Below, piece by piece: positions 43,526 through 52,060 of a DNA stretch of 64,000 nucleotides (the stretch's first letter is position 1; each line of letters opens with the position of its first letter). A program made the position numbers and the translations under genes. This stretch comes from Kordiimonas aquimaris (GTDB lineage Bacteria; Pseudomonadota; Alphaproteobacteria; Sphingomonadales; Kordiimonadaceae). The notes beneath the pieces are model-generated. The model ran no database searches and was not told the origin of the DNA. It saw only the letters and a list, made by a program, of their open reading frames with translations. The DNA lies in NCBI RefSeq assembly GCF_025574485.1, contig NZ_JAOBPO010000004.1, positions 62,001 to 126,000 on the forward strand, read 5' to 3'.

Positions 43526-44107
43526 ATGCCCTTAAAGAATACGGCTGCTTTTATAACATTATTGACATTAGGTTTTGCCGATGCAGCATTCGGTATCGCG
43601 AAAGCTGGTCCGTATGACCCTAGTGAAAATCATCCGTATGGCCGACCTAATCCTGAACAAAAGGATGCAGAAGCGCGAGTGTTTGATCAGTTTATCGGGA
43701 CATACAATTGCACGCAAAAACGCACTAATCCGCAAACAAAGCAGATTACAGAATCTGAGGCTACATGGACTTGGGAATACGATATGAACGGATACGCTGT
43801 CCGTGATAAATTCAGATACGGCGAAGCAGCGCCTGTCAGCCAGCGGTTTTATAACCCTTCAACCAAACAATGGCATGTATGGTATTTTCTTGGGCAGCAG
43901 TTCTATTATGCAGGTGAGTGGATTGGCGGTGGAAAAGATGATCGTTTGATATTCGAACAAAAATATAAGGACGCCGATGGTGAAGAAACTCTTAGTCGCC
44001 TTGAGTTTTTTAACATAACAGACACAAGTTATAACTGGCACAGTACCAACATTATTGAAAAAACAGGCGAAATATCTATCGATTGGGAAATTGCGTGTAA
44101 ACGATAA
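43526..44107 (+). CDS. Secreted hypothetical protein, DUF1579-like lipocalin/THAP4-type fold
   Basis: A 193-residue protein with a signal peptide (residues ~1-24) and a compact domain: F-D-Q-F-I-G-T-Y-N-C, a T-W-T-W-E-Y-D-M-N-G-Y-A-V-R-D strand pair, then W-H-V-W-Y-F-L-G-Q-Q-F-Y-Y-A-G-E-W. This resembles the DUF1579 type of small beta-barrel proteins. Two cysteines (one in YNCTQ, one at the end) could pair. SD AGGAAGG lies upstream. Function unknown; it is last in the secreted-protein set before the glycerol transporter. Confidence 0.7.
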   Translation: MPLKNTAAFITLLTLGFADAAFGIAKAGPYDPSENHPYGRPNPEQKDAEARVFDQFIGTYNCTQKRTNPQTKQITESEATWTWEYDMNGYAVRDKFRYGEAAPVSQRFYNPSTKQWHVWYFLGQQFYYAGEWIGGGKDDRLIFEQKYKDADGEETLSRLEFFNITDTSYNWHSTNIIEKTGEISIDWEIACKR

Positions 44108-44136
44108 CCGATTGATCCTTGCCTCAAACCCTTCTA

Positions 44137-44157
44137 GCGTTAGCTTATAGCTAACGC
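44137..44157. promoter_or_regulatory. Perfect 9-bp-arm palindrome upstream of glpS
   Basis: GCGTTAGCT-TAT-AGCTAACGC lies 40 bp before the glpS start. There is no T tract after it, so it reads better as an operator or a 5'-UTR hairpin than as a terminator of the upstream gene. Confidence 0.55.
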
Positions 44158-44196
44158 AGTATTCTGCAAAAGCAGGTAGAGAGAAGGGGAGACCTT

Positions 44197-45267
44197 GTGG
44201 CGCTTGAACTATCAGATATCAATGTTCAGGTAGGTAATGAAATGCATCTCTCTGATGTATCTGCCACTTTTGATATTGGTTCGTTTAATGTTCTTCTTGG
44301 TCCTACTGCGTCAGGCAAAACGACATTAATGCGCATTATGGCAGGCCTGGATGTACCAACCTCGGGTAGCATCGTTATTAATGGTTCCGACCTTACCGGT
44401 ATTCCTGTGCGAAAGCGCAGTGTTGCCTTTGTTTATCAGCAATTCATTAACTATCCCGGTATGACGGTTTTTGATAACATTGCCTCGCCTCTAAAGGTTG
44501 CCGGCGTGTCGCGCTCAGATATTGCGGCTCGCGTTGAAAAGATAGCAAGCTTAATGGGATTGATGCCAATGTTGTCACGTAAGCCGCTTGAGCTTTCAGG
44601 TGGTCAGCAACAGCGTGTTGCGCTTGCTCGCGCGTTGGTTCGTGAAGCCGAGTTGGTGTTGTTGGATGAACCGCTGGCAAATCTTGACTATAAGCTGCGT
44701 GAAGAATTGCGCGCTGAGTTGCCTAAGCTTTTCAAGGAAACAGGCTCTATTGTTGTTTATGCGACAACTGAGCCCGAGGAAGCGCTTATGCTAGGCGGGC
44801 AAACTATACTGTTGCATGAGGGGAGATTGCTGCAAGTCGGCACAACGCCCGAGGTATATCGCACACCAAGAACAATACAGGCCGCACAAACTTTTTCCGA
44901 CCCTCCGTTAAATACGGCTTGGGTGAAACGTTCCGGGTTCGTATCGAAAATAGATGATATTGATACTACGTACGAAAGTGCCGATGTGTTGGCTGACGGC
45001 ACATACCAGATTGGTTTTCGTGCACACCACCTTATGCTGCAAAAACCGCATGATAATGCGTTAAAGATAAAGGCTGTTGTTGTTACAACCGAGATAACAG
45101 GCTCTGAGACATTTCTGCATATCAATGCATCCGGTTTGCAGTGGACTGCGCTTGTGCACGGTGTGCATCATTATAGTGCCGGTGATAGTGTTTCCGTGTA
45201 TGTGGACCCAAGGAATTTTCTGACTTTTGATGCGTCGGGTGAAGCCTGTATGATAGAGGCGGCATAA
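44197..45267 (+). CDS. glpS: Glycerol ABC transporter ATPase GlpS
   Basis: One of two ATPases of the rhizobial-type glycerol importer GlpSTPQV. 356 residues: NBD (~1-235) with Walker A G-P-T-A-S-G-K-T-T, intact signature L-S-G-G-Q-Q-Q-R, Walker B L-V-L-L-D-E-P and a C-terminal regulatory beta domain of the MalK type. The switch-region His is replaced: the segment reads V-V-Y-A-T-T-E-P-E-E-A where V-T-H-D is usual. The start is GTG at 44197, with AAGGGGAG upstream. Its stop abuts the glpT start. Confidence 0.92.
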   Translation: MALELSDINVQVGNEMHLSDVSATFDIGSFNVLLGPTASGKTTLMRIMAGLDVPTSGSIVINGSDLTGIPVRKRSVAFVYQQFINYPGMTVFDNIASPLKVAGVSRSDIAARVEKIASLMGLMPMLSRKPLELSGGQQQRVALARALVREAELVLLDEPLANLDYKLREELRAELPKLFKETGSIVVYATTEPEEALMLGGQTILLHEGRLLQVGTTPEVYRTPRTIQAAQTFSDPPLNTAWVKRSGFVSKIDDIDTTYESADVLADGTYQIGFRAHHLMLQKPHDNALKIKAVVVTTEITGSETFLHINASGLQWTALVHGVHHYSAGDSVSVYVDPRNFLTFDASGEACMIEAA

Positions 45268-46347
45268 ATGGCAGCAATACACCTTAAAAATGTTGCTCAC
45301 TCTTATATTGAGTCGCCAAAGAGCCAGGCGGATTTTGCTCTTAAACAACTGGACCATGTTTGGGAGGACGGCGGAGCGTACGCGCTTTTGGGACCATCAG
45401 GGTGTGGTAAGACAACACTTCTCAATATTATTTCTGGTCTTCTAAAGCCAAGCGAAGGGTGTGTACTTTTCGGTGAAGAGGACGTTACAGAAACTGACAC
45501 GTCGCAGCGTAATATTGCACAGGTTTTTCAGTTTCCGGTTATCTATGACACGATGACTGTGCGTGAAAACCTTGCGTTTCCTCTGCGAAATCGTGGTGTA
45601 CCTGTAAAAGAGATTATCAAACGCGTTGACGAAGTCGCGGGTATGCTCGGCCTTGGTGATCAGCTCGATAATCGTGCTTCTGGGCTCTCCGCTGATATGA
45701 AACAAATCATTTCTCTGGGTCGAGGCCTTGTGCGGTCTGATGTGAACGCTATTTTGTTTGATGAACCGCTAACAGTTATTGACCCTCATATGAAATGGGT
45801 ACTTCGAACCAAGCTAAAGGAATTACACCGGCAGTTTGGGTTCACCATGGTTTATGTCACGCATGACCAGACTGAAGCGCTTACGTTCGCTGACAAAGTT
45901 GTTGTTATGCATGATGGCGAAGTTGTGCAAATAGGGACACCTGAAGAACTGTTTGCCAAGCCTGCACATACGTTTGTCGGTTATTTTATAGGATCGCCAG
46001 GTATGAATGTTTTACCTGCAAAAGTGGACGGTAATGATGCAGTTATAGACACTATGACAATCAAGCTTACTCAAAGTTATGGTGCGCTTAGCGGGGATGT
46101 TGAAATTGGTATCCGACCAGAGTTTTTGAAGCTTGTACCGGCCGACAAAAGTGACATACATGTGCACATCAACTCTATTGAAGATGTCGGGCGACATAAA
46201 ATTGCCCGATGTCAACTCGGTGAGCAAACTCTTGCTGTCGTTGTTCCTGAAAATGAACATGTGCCTATTGGTACTATGGGCATCAAGTTTGATCCGGCGC
46301 ATACGCATGTATATCAAAATAGCCGATTGATTGAGGGAGTCAGCTAA
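45268..46347 (+). CDS. glpT: Glycerol ABC transporter ATPase GlpT
   Basis: The second ATPase of the glycerol importer (not the unrelated MFS GlpT). 359 residues: Walker A G-P-S-G-C-G-K-T-T, Walker B I-L-F-D-E-P and switch His (Y-V-T-H-D-Q-T-E-A) are intact, but the LSGGQ signature reads L-S-A-D-M-K-Q. A C-terminal MalK-like domain follows. It begins directly at the glpS stop, and its own stop overlaps the glpP start (TAATG). The defects of GlpS and GlpT are complementary (see findings). Confidence 0.92.
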   Translation: MAAIHLKNVAHSYIESPKSQADFALKQLDHVWEDGGAYALLGPSGCGKTTLLNIISGLLKPSEGCVLFGEEDVTETDTSQRNIAQVFQFPVIYDTMTVRENLAFPLRNRGVPVKEIIKRVDEVAGMLGLGDQLDNRASGLSADMKQIISLGRGLVRSDVNAILFDEPLTVIDPHMKWVLRTKLKELHRQFGFTMVYVTHDQTEALTFADKVVVMHDGEVVQIGTPEELFAKPAHTFVGYFIGSPGMNVLPAKVDGNDAVIDTMTIKLTQSYGALSGDVEIGIRPEFLKLVPADKSDIHVHINSIEDVGRHKIARCQLGEQTLAVVVPENEHVPIGTMGIKFDPAHTHVYQNSRLIEGVS

Positions 46348-47216
46348 TGCAGCGCAAGGTCAATCAAAAAGCATGGTTTTTAGTACTTCCGGTGTTTCTT
46401 CTTGTTGCATTTTCGGCTGTTATTCCATTGATGACTGTAGTGAACTATTCGGTACAAGACAGCTTTGGCAACAATGAATTTTTCTGGGTTGGCAGTGAGT
46501 GGTTTGTTGAAATTCTGAACTCTGATCGTTTTCATGATGCATTAGGTAGACAGCTGTTATTCTCGGGCATTATTCTTGCCATAGAAATTCCGCTTGGTAT
46601 TTGGGTGGCACTATCGATGCCGCGGCGTGGTTGGGGCGCTTCTGTGTGCCTTGTTTTGATGGCTTTGCCGCTACTTATTCCCTGGAATGTGGTGGGTACC
46701 ATATGGCAGATTTTTGCCCGTGCAGATATTGGTCTTCTTGGCCATACACTGGCGGCGATGGGTATTGATTATAATTATACACAATCATCTTTGTCTGCCT
46801 GGATTACCGTCATTGTGATGGATGTTTGGCACTGGACCAGTTTGGTCGTATTGCTTTGCTATGCAGGCCTGTGTTCTATACCGGACGCCTACTATCAGGC
46901 GGCTAAAATTGATGGCGCATCGCGCTGGGCTGTGTTCCGGTACATACAGTTGCCAAAAATGCAGCGGGTGCTGTTGATTGCGGTCTTGTTGCGCTTTATG
47001 GACAGCTTCATGATTTATACCGAGCCATTTGTGGTAACAGGTGGCGGTCCTGGTAATGCGACTACATTCCTGTCGATTGATCTGGTCAAGATGGCGATTG
47101 GTCAATTTGACCTCGGACCGGCAGCGGCTTTCTCGTTGGTATACTTCCTTATAGTTTTGTTGCTGAGTTGGGTGTTTTATACGGTTATGACAGCGCGTGA
47201 CGGAGCTGAAGCATGA
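46347..47216 (+). CDS. glpP: Glycerol ABC transporter permease GlpP
   Basis: A 289-residue MalF-type inner-membrane permease with six transmembrane helices and the EAA cytoplasmic loop (YYQAAKIDGASRWAVFRYIQ, residues ~183-203) that docks onto the ATPases. The N-terminal helix begins after Q-R-K-V-N-Q-K-A-W. It overlaps glpT by one base and glpQ by four (ATGA), so all transporter genes are translationally coupled. Confidence 0.93.
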   Translation: MQRKVNQKAWFLVLPVFLLVAFSAVIPLMTVVNYSVQDSFGNNEFFWVGSEWFVEILNSDRFHDALGRQLLFSGIILAIEIPLGIWVALSMPRRGWGASVCLVLMALPLLIPWNVVGTIWQIFARADIGLLGHTLAAMGIDYNYTQSSLSAWITVIVMDVWHWTSLVVLLCYAGLCSIPDAYYQAAKIDGASRWAVFRYIQLPKMQRVLLIAVLLRFMDSFMIYTEPFVVTGGGPGNATTFLSIDLVKMAIGQFDLGPAAAFSLVYFLIVLLLSWVFYTVMTARDGAEA

Positions 47217-48013
47217 TTAAGAGTATTCGCATAACACCCATGCTTTACATCATCTTCCTGATGCTACCATTGTATTGGTTGCTGACGATGGCGCTGAAAA
47301 CTAACACTGAAATACTAAGCGGATTTTCCTTGTGGCCCAAGGAGCCGACGCTTGCCAATTTCAAAACTATATTAACCGATGCAAGCTGGTATTCAGGGTA
47401 CATCAACTCCACGATTTATGTGGTCTTGAACACTATCATTTCTATCTCGGTTGCACTGCCAGCCGCTTACGCTTTTTCTCGCTACCGGTTTATGGGCGAC
47501 AAACATCTGTTCTTCTGGTTACTCAGTAATCGCATGGCACCGCCTGCGGTGTTTGTGCTGCCTTTCTTCCAGCTTTATAGTTCCATTGGCTTATTCGACA
47601 CGCACATTGCTGTGGCGTTGGCGCATTGCTTGTTCAACGTACCACTTGCTGTATGGATACTTGAGGGCTTCATGTCGGGTGTGCCGAAGGAAATTGACGA
47701 AACCGCACAAATTGATGGTTACAGTTTTGGTTCATTTTTTGTGCGTATCTTTATGCCGCTTATTGGTTCAGGTATCGGCGTGGCAGCCTTCTTTTGCTTT
47801 ATGTTCAGTTGGGTTGAGCTACTGATTGCGCGCACACTCACAAGCGTGGACGCAAAACCTATCGCGGCTGTGATGACACGCACGGTTTCTGCATCTGGCC
47901 TGGATTGGGGTGTTCTGGCTGCCGCAGGTGTGCTCACGATCGTGCCTGGCGCTATCGTTATTTGGTTTGTTCGAAATCATATCGCCAAGGGTTTTGCCCT
48001 TGGGCGAGTATAG
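47213..48013 (+). CDS. glpQ: Glycerol ABC transporter permease GlpQ
   Basis: A 266-residue MalG-type permease with six transmembrane helices and the EAA loop (V-P-K-E-I-D-E-T-A-Q-I-D-G-Y-S, residues ~159-173). It pairs with GlpP to form the channel. This GlpQ is a permease, not the glycerophosphodiester phosphodiesterase of the same name in enterobacteria. The next gene begins 9 bp later. Confidence 0.93.
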   Translation: MIKSIRITPMLYIIFLMLPLYWLLTMALKTNTEILSGFSLWPKEPTLANFKTILTDASWYSGYINSTIYVVLNTIISISVALPAAYAFSRYRFMGDKHLFFWLLSNRMAPPAVFVLPFFQLYSSIGLFDTHIAVALAHCLFNVPLAVWILEGFMSGVPKEIDETAQIDGYSFGSFFVRIFMPLIGSGIGVAAFFCFMFSWVELLIARTLTSVDAKPIAAVMTRTVSASGLDWGVLAAAGVLTIVPGAIVIWFVRNHIAKGFALGRV

Positions 48014-48022
48014 GAGCCAGAT

Positions 48023-48304
48023 ATGGATTTAGCGTGGATGGGATGGACACCTTTTACTGCTACATTCTTCAGCGTCATCGCATGCCTTTTAGTTGTCATG
48101 ATGGTTTGGGAAAAGTTGTCGCCGGGTGGTGCACCGCGGTTTGGTATGCTCAGGTTTGAGACAACACGCGGTGATCGTTTGTTTGTAACTCTGCTAAGCA
48201 GTGCCTTCATCCATTTAGGTTGGTTGTTCTTCGGCGGTACAGACCTGTGGTGGGCGCTGGGACTGTCAGTGCTTTATGCCCTTGCAGTTTTTCGCTGGGT
48301 TTAG
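48023..48304 (+). CDS. glpU: DUF2160-family small membrane protein of the glycerol transporter operon
   Basis: A 93-residue protein with about three transmembrane segments (MDLAWMGWTPFTATFFSVIA at the start, then residues ~50-68 and ~72-90) and a conserved loop with S-P-G-G-A-P-R-F-G. It belongs to the DUF2160 family, found between permease and binding-protein genes of GlpSTPQV operons and called GlpU in Rhizobium. Its role in transport is not established. Confidence 0.88.
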   Translation: MDLAWMGWTPFTATFFSVIACLLVVMMVWEKLSPGGAPRFGMLRFETTRGDRLFVTLLSSAFIHLGWLFFGGTDLWWALGLSVLYALAVFRWV

Positions 48305-48364
48305 CTACACTTGGCACTAAGTCATCTATTGTATTTGTTTTGGGTAAATTCTGGGGAGAGACCA

Positions 48365-50083
48365 TTGAAAGCGTTACTTAAAGCCACTGTTTCCGCGCTA
48401 GTGTTGTTATTGGCAACGCCCTCAACAGCAGATGAAGCTGCAGTAAAGAAGTGGGCTGCTGAAGAATTTCAACCTTCAACGCTGTCCAACACCGAGCAAA
48501 TGGCTGAACTTGCGTGGTTTATCAAAGCTGCAGAGCCATTTCGGGGCATGGAAATCAATGTAGTTTCTGAAACGCTGACAACCCACGAATATGAAGCCAA
48601 AGTGTTGGCGCAGGCTTTCTTTGAAATCACCGGTATTAAGGTTAATCATGATCTTATCGGTGAGGGAGATGTAGTTGAGAAACTGCAAACCCAAATGCAA
48701 TCTGGCCGTAACATATATGATGCCTATATCAATGATAGCGATCTGATTGGCACGCACACACGTTACCAGCAGGTGCGCAACCTGACGGATTGGATGGTTG
48801 GCGAAGGTGCGTCCGTTACGTCGCCTACTTTGGACATTGAAGATTTTATTGGCAGATCTTTCACAACCGGTTCTGACGGCAAGCTATACCAACTGCCTGA
48901 TCAGCAGTTCGCCAATCTTTATTGGTTCCGGTATGACTGGTTCACAAATCCTGACCTTAAAGTGCAGTTTAAAGCCAAGTATGGTTACGACCTCGGTGTG
49001 CCAGTCAATTGGTCTGCGTACGAAGATATTGCTAATTTCTTTACCAATGATGTGAAAGAAATCGACGGTGAGACTGTATACGGTCACATGGATTACGGGA
49101 AAAAAGACCCATCACTTGGCTGGCGTTTCACTGATGCGTGGCTTTCAATGGCAGGCGCAGGCGATAAGGGCTTGCCAAACGGTACACCTGTGGACGAGTG
49201 GGGTATTCGTGTTGACGGTTGTAGCCCTGTTGGTTCAAGCGTTGCGCGTGGTGGTGCCACAAACGGGCCAGCTGCTGTTTATTCTGTTGAAAAATACATT
49301 GATTGGCTGAAGAAGTATGCGCCGCCTACTGCAGGCGGTATGACCTTTAGCGAAGCTGGCCCAGTACCGGCACAAGGAGCGATTGCACAGCAAATATTCT
49401 GGTACACGGCGTTTACAGCAGACATGGTTAAGCCGGGCATTGCTGTGATGGACGGTGAAAAGCCCAAGTGGCGCATGGCACCATCTCCGCGCGGTGCTTA
49501 TTACGAAGAAGGCATGAAGCTAGGTTATCAGGACACAGGTGCATGGACGTTGATGAAGTCTACACCAACCAAACGCGCTCAGGCGGCTTGGCTTTATGCA
49601 CAGTTTACGGTATCAAAAACCGTGTCTTTGAAGAAAAGCCATGTGGGGCTCACGTTCATTCGCGAGAGCGATATATGGGATGACAGCATGACAGAACGTG
49701 CTGCATCTCTTGGTGGCCTTGTGGAATTTTATCGTTCTAATTCTCGGGTGTTGTGGACGCCGACAGGTAATAATGTACCGGATTACCCGAGGCTTGCGCA
49801 GTTGTGGTGGCAAGATATCGGCGATGCAATTTCTGGAGAGAAAACACCGCAAGCGGCGATGGACAGTCTTGCAAATGCGCAGGATCGTATCTTGCGCCGG
49901 CTTGAACGCGCAGGTGTGCAGGATGTTTGTGGACCCAAGCTTAATCAACCGCGTGACCCGGAATACTGGCTTAATCAACCAGGTTCTCCGAAACCCAAGC
50001 TTTCTAATGAGAAACCTCAAGGTGTCACTGTTGATTATGATGAGCTTATTAAGGAATGGGCTGCGATACCACGCCCTGAGTAG
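48365..50083 (+). CDS. glpV: Glycerol ABC transporter substrate-binding protein GlpV
   Basis: A 572-residue periplasmic solute-binding protein, the usual large size for GlpV. I choose the TTG at 48365: GGGGAGAG (48353-48360) lies four bases before it and it gives a clean signal peptide (MKALLKATVSALVLLLATPS, then TADEA). The frame is open further upstream to 48311 without a signal-like start. Binding-protein features include the QSGRNIYDAYINDSDLIGTH segment and tryptophan-rich cleft regions (LYWFRYDWF, LAQLWWQDIGD). It is the last gene of the operon, closed by a strong hairpin. Confidence 0.92.
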   Translation: MKALLKATVSALVLLLATPSTADEAAVKKWAAEEFQPSTLSNTEQMAELAWFIKAAEPFRGMEINVVSETLTTHEYEAKVLAQAFFEITGIKVNHDLIGEGDVVEKLQTQMQSGRNIYDAYINDSDLIGTHTRYQQVRNLTDWMVGEGASVTSPTLDIEDFIGRSFTTGSDGKLYQLPDQQFANLYWFRYDWFTNPDLKVQFKAKYGYDLGVPVNWSAYEDIANFFTNDVKEIDGETVYGHMDYGKKDPSLGWRFTDAWLSMAGAGDKGLPNGTPVDEWGIRVDGCSPVGSSVARGGATNGPAAVYSVEKYIDWLKKYAPPTAGGMTFSEAGPVPAQGAIAQQIFWYTAFTADMVKPGIAVMDGEKPKWRMAPSPRGAYYEEGMKLGYQDTGAWTLMKSTPTKRAQAAWLYAQFTVSKTVSLKKSHVGLTFIRESDIWDDSMTERAASLGGLVEFYRSNSRVLWTPTGNNVPDYPRLAQLWWQDIGDAISGEKTPQAAMDSLANAQDRILRRLERAGVQDVCGPKLNQPRDPEYWLNQPGSPKPKLSNEKPQGVTVDYDELIKEWAAIPRPE

Positions 50084-50112
50084 GCGCGGTTTGCACATTC
50101 AATGAACAATCT

Positions 50113-50145
50113 AAAAGGCTGTGCTTCACGAAAGTACAGCCTTTT
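50113..50145. terminator. Bidirectional terminator between glpV and the HupE/UreJ gene
   Basis: Perfect 10-bp stem AAAAGGCTGT (50113-50122) / ACAGCCTTTT (50136-50145) with a 13-nt loop; the A run on one side and T run on the other allow termination in both directions. The two flanking genes are convergent. Confidence 0.88.
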
Positions 50146-50146
50146 A

Positions 50147-51151
50147 TTATGCCCAGATGCCAATAACGCGCTCAACAGTCCAGTAACCAGCCATAAGACC
50201 TGCGGGGTAAATCGCAAGTCGCCCTAGCGTTTCAAGAGAAGGCGCTGTCTGAACTGTATTCAACACGGGTCGTGCAATCGCATAAAGCGCAAACAGCACA
50301 AGCACAAAAAGCGCCTGACCAAGTTCAACACCGATATTGAAAAATGCCAGCGCCTGTAACTGCAAAGTTTGCGGTAATCCTACTTCTGCCAGTGCGCCGC
50401 CAAAGCCAAATCCATGCAGTAGGCCAAAGCCAGTTGCGATTACGGTCGGGTGTCGGTGTGTTAAGGTTTGCTTGTTACCTGACGCTTTCTCTGTCGCGAG
50501 GATTAGCACACTGAACGCAATTAGTGGTTCCACAAAAGTTGGCGGCAATGACCACTGTGCCAGTGCTGACATGCCCAGTGTGATCGAATGTCCTAAGGTG
50601 AAGCCGGTTATGGCAATCAAGGTGCGTTTGAATTGTCCAACAAGCAAAACGAGGCAGAATACGAACAGCAGATGATCATAACCTTCAAGGATATGTTCAA
50701 ACCCGGATGACGTATATTGTCCTGCAATCCGCGCAAACGTTTCGTTTTCAGGTAAAGTGATAAGCCTATCTTCGGGGCCAGCCATAATGCTGTATTCACT
50801 ACCATTCGCGCGACGATAGAGAACGAGCGTCGATAAAACGGGATTGATGCCTTTGTAAGATAGCGAGATTTTTAGAGCATCGTTGTTTTGCTGGCAATTA
50901 TATATCTTTGAACCGCTAAGCGTGGGCCTTTCTAATCCGGCTATTTGCTGACACGCCTGATTAGCTATAGCAATTGTCGGTTCATTTCCCGAGACTAAGA
51001 CTGGTGGAATTTTCCATCTGATAGATTGCGTGCCGTCATTACTCTCCGTTACTTCAACATAGATAGGGCGCCCCTCATGCGTGAAAGCTTCAGATGATAG
51101 TGCAGCCAAGAATAGCAATGCGGTCAAAGTTTTTGTCAGAATATGCATCAT
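50147..51151 (-). CDS. HupE/UreJ-family membrane protein
   Basis: A 334-residue protein: signal peptide (residues ~1-23), a periplasmic beta domain of ~130 residues, then about six transmembrane helices with family motifs: H-I-L-E-G-Y-D-H-L-L-F-V, G-F-T-L-G-H-S-I-T-L and LLHGFGFGGALAEVGLP. The histidines and aspartates in these helices are those of the HupE/UreJ group, some of which move nickel or cobalt; this longer subtype is of unproven function. It ends the minus-strand set DUF3604 - parvulin - HupE with a 2-bp gap to the parvulin gene. Confidence 0.87.
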   Translation of the reverse strand: MMHILTKTLTALLFLAALSSEAFTHEGRPIYVEVTESNDGTQSIRWKIPPVLVSGNEPTIAIANQACQQIAGLERPTLSGSKIYNCQQNNDALKISLSYKGINPVLSTLVLYRRANGSEYSIMAGPEDRLITLPENETFARIAGQYTSSGFEHILEGYDHLLFVFCLVLLVGQFKRTLIAITGFTLGHSITLGMSALAQWSLPPTFVEPLIAFSVLILATEKASGNKQTLTHRHPTVIATGFGLLHGFGFGGALAEVGLPQTLQLQALAFFNIGVELGQALFVLVLFALYAIARPVLNTVQTAPSLETLGRLAIYPAGLMAGYWTVERVIGIWA

Positions 51152-51153
51152 TA

Positions 51154-52032
51154 CTATTTATCCGTAGCGTATTGTACGGTGTATTTTTGTGCCACTTTCT
51201 CAAATGCTGCGCGCCGAACAGCATCGCGGCGTTCTCTTAGCAAGTCACTTTGCACTTGATCTGTAATTTCCGAGAGTTCTGGAATTTGAGCAGCTTTAAC
51301 GCCGCGCACCATTATGAGGTGTAACCCATATTCAGATTGCAGAGGTCCAAGCCATGTATCAAAAGCTTTTGGGTTAAATATCTCAGCAGCTGTGGTTTCA
51401 CCAAAATGGGTTTTGATCATGCGTTCCGGTCGATTGACATAATTTTTAAGAAAGTAAAATCGATCACCGTATTTGCCTGCATCTTCAAAGGGCACATTGT
51501 TGGTTTGTAATGTTTCTAATGCTTTTGTGGCTTTTGTTGTGGCTTCTGCAAGCGTTTGCTCATTCGTGTTGAAAAAGACATGGGTAAATGTAGCTTCGGC
51601 ATCTGTGGTGTAAGTTACTTTGTTAGCATCAAAATAGGCTGCCAGTTCCATTTCTGAAATAGATTGATCTGGCTCAGCAAAGCCCTGAAAGATAAAGTCC
51701 ATCTTTTGAATAAGGCGTTGATCAATTACATCGTCGTTTTGATCCAGGCCAAGCGCAAGTGCCTCGCGCACCATGATCTCATCGCGAATGTATTCGTTTT
51801 CCAGTTGCTGTCTTGTCTTTTCATTGAGGCCATCAAGGATACGGCGCGCTTGATCTGTATCAAACGCTTTATCTTGATATTGCAGGTATGTGAGTAAGCG
51901 CCCCTCATCAAGATAGATAAAGAGCGGATCATCTTCGGCGCCTTCGTCGGGTGCGAATAATGATAGTGCTGCATACAGCAATGCGCCGCCCAGCACGAAT
52001 TGCAAAAGAGGTTCTTTAAAGAGTTTAGTCAT
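51154..52032 (-). CDS. Parvulin-type (PpiC-like) peptidyl-prolyl isomerase, membrane anchored
   Basis: A 292-residue protein from the ATG at 52032 (MTKLFKEPLLQFVLGGALLY); the frame stays open to 52221 inside the DUF3604 gene, and I reject that extension. One N-terminal transmembrane helix is followed by an SurA-like helical region (YIRDEIMVREALALGLDQND) and a PpiC domain (residues ~150-260) with F-L-K-N-Y-V and W-L-G-P-L-Q-S-E-Y-G-L-H-L-I-M-V. It probably folds periplasmic or outer-membrane proteins. The spacing to the DUF3604 gene (28 bp) and the HupE gene (2 bp) indicates one operon. Confidence 0.88.
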   Translation of the reverse strand: MTKLFKEPLLQFVLGGALLYAALSLFAPDEGAEDDPLFIYLDEGRLLTYLQYQDKAFDTDQARRILDGLNEKTRQQLENEYIRDEIMVREALALGLDQNDDVIDQRLIQKMDFIFQGFAEPDQSISEMELAAYFDANKVTYTTDAEATFTHVFFNTNEQTLAEATTKATKALETLQTNNVPFEDAGKYGDRFYFLKNYVNRPERMIKTHFGETTAAEIFNPKAFDTWLGPLQSEYGLHLIMVRGVKAAQIPELSEITDQVQSDLLRERRDAVRRAAFEKVAQKYTVQYATDK

Positions 52033-52060
52033 CGTTTTGCCTGCTATTTGTAACCTACCG

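Noticed and set aside
49613-50098. 161-codon antisense frame over glpV
   Set aside because: Overlaps the conserved binding-protein C terminus; no SD, no recognisable domain.
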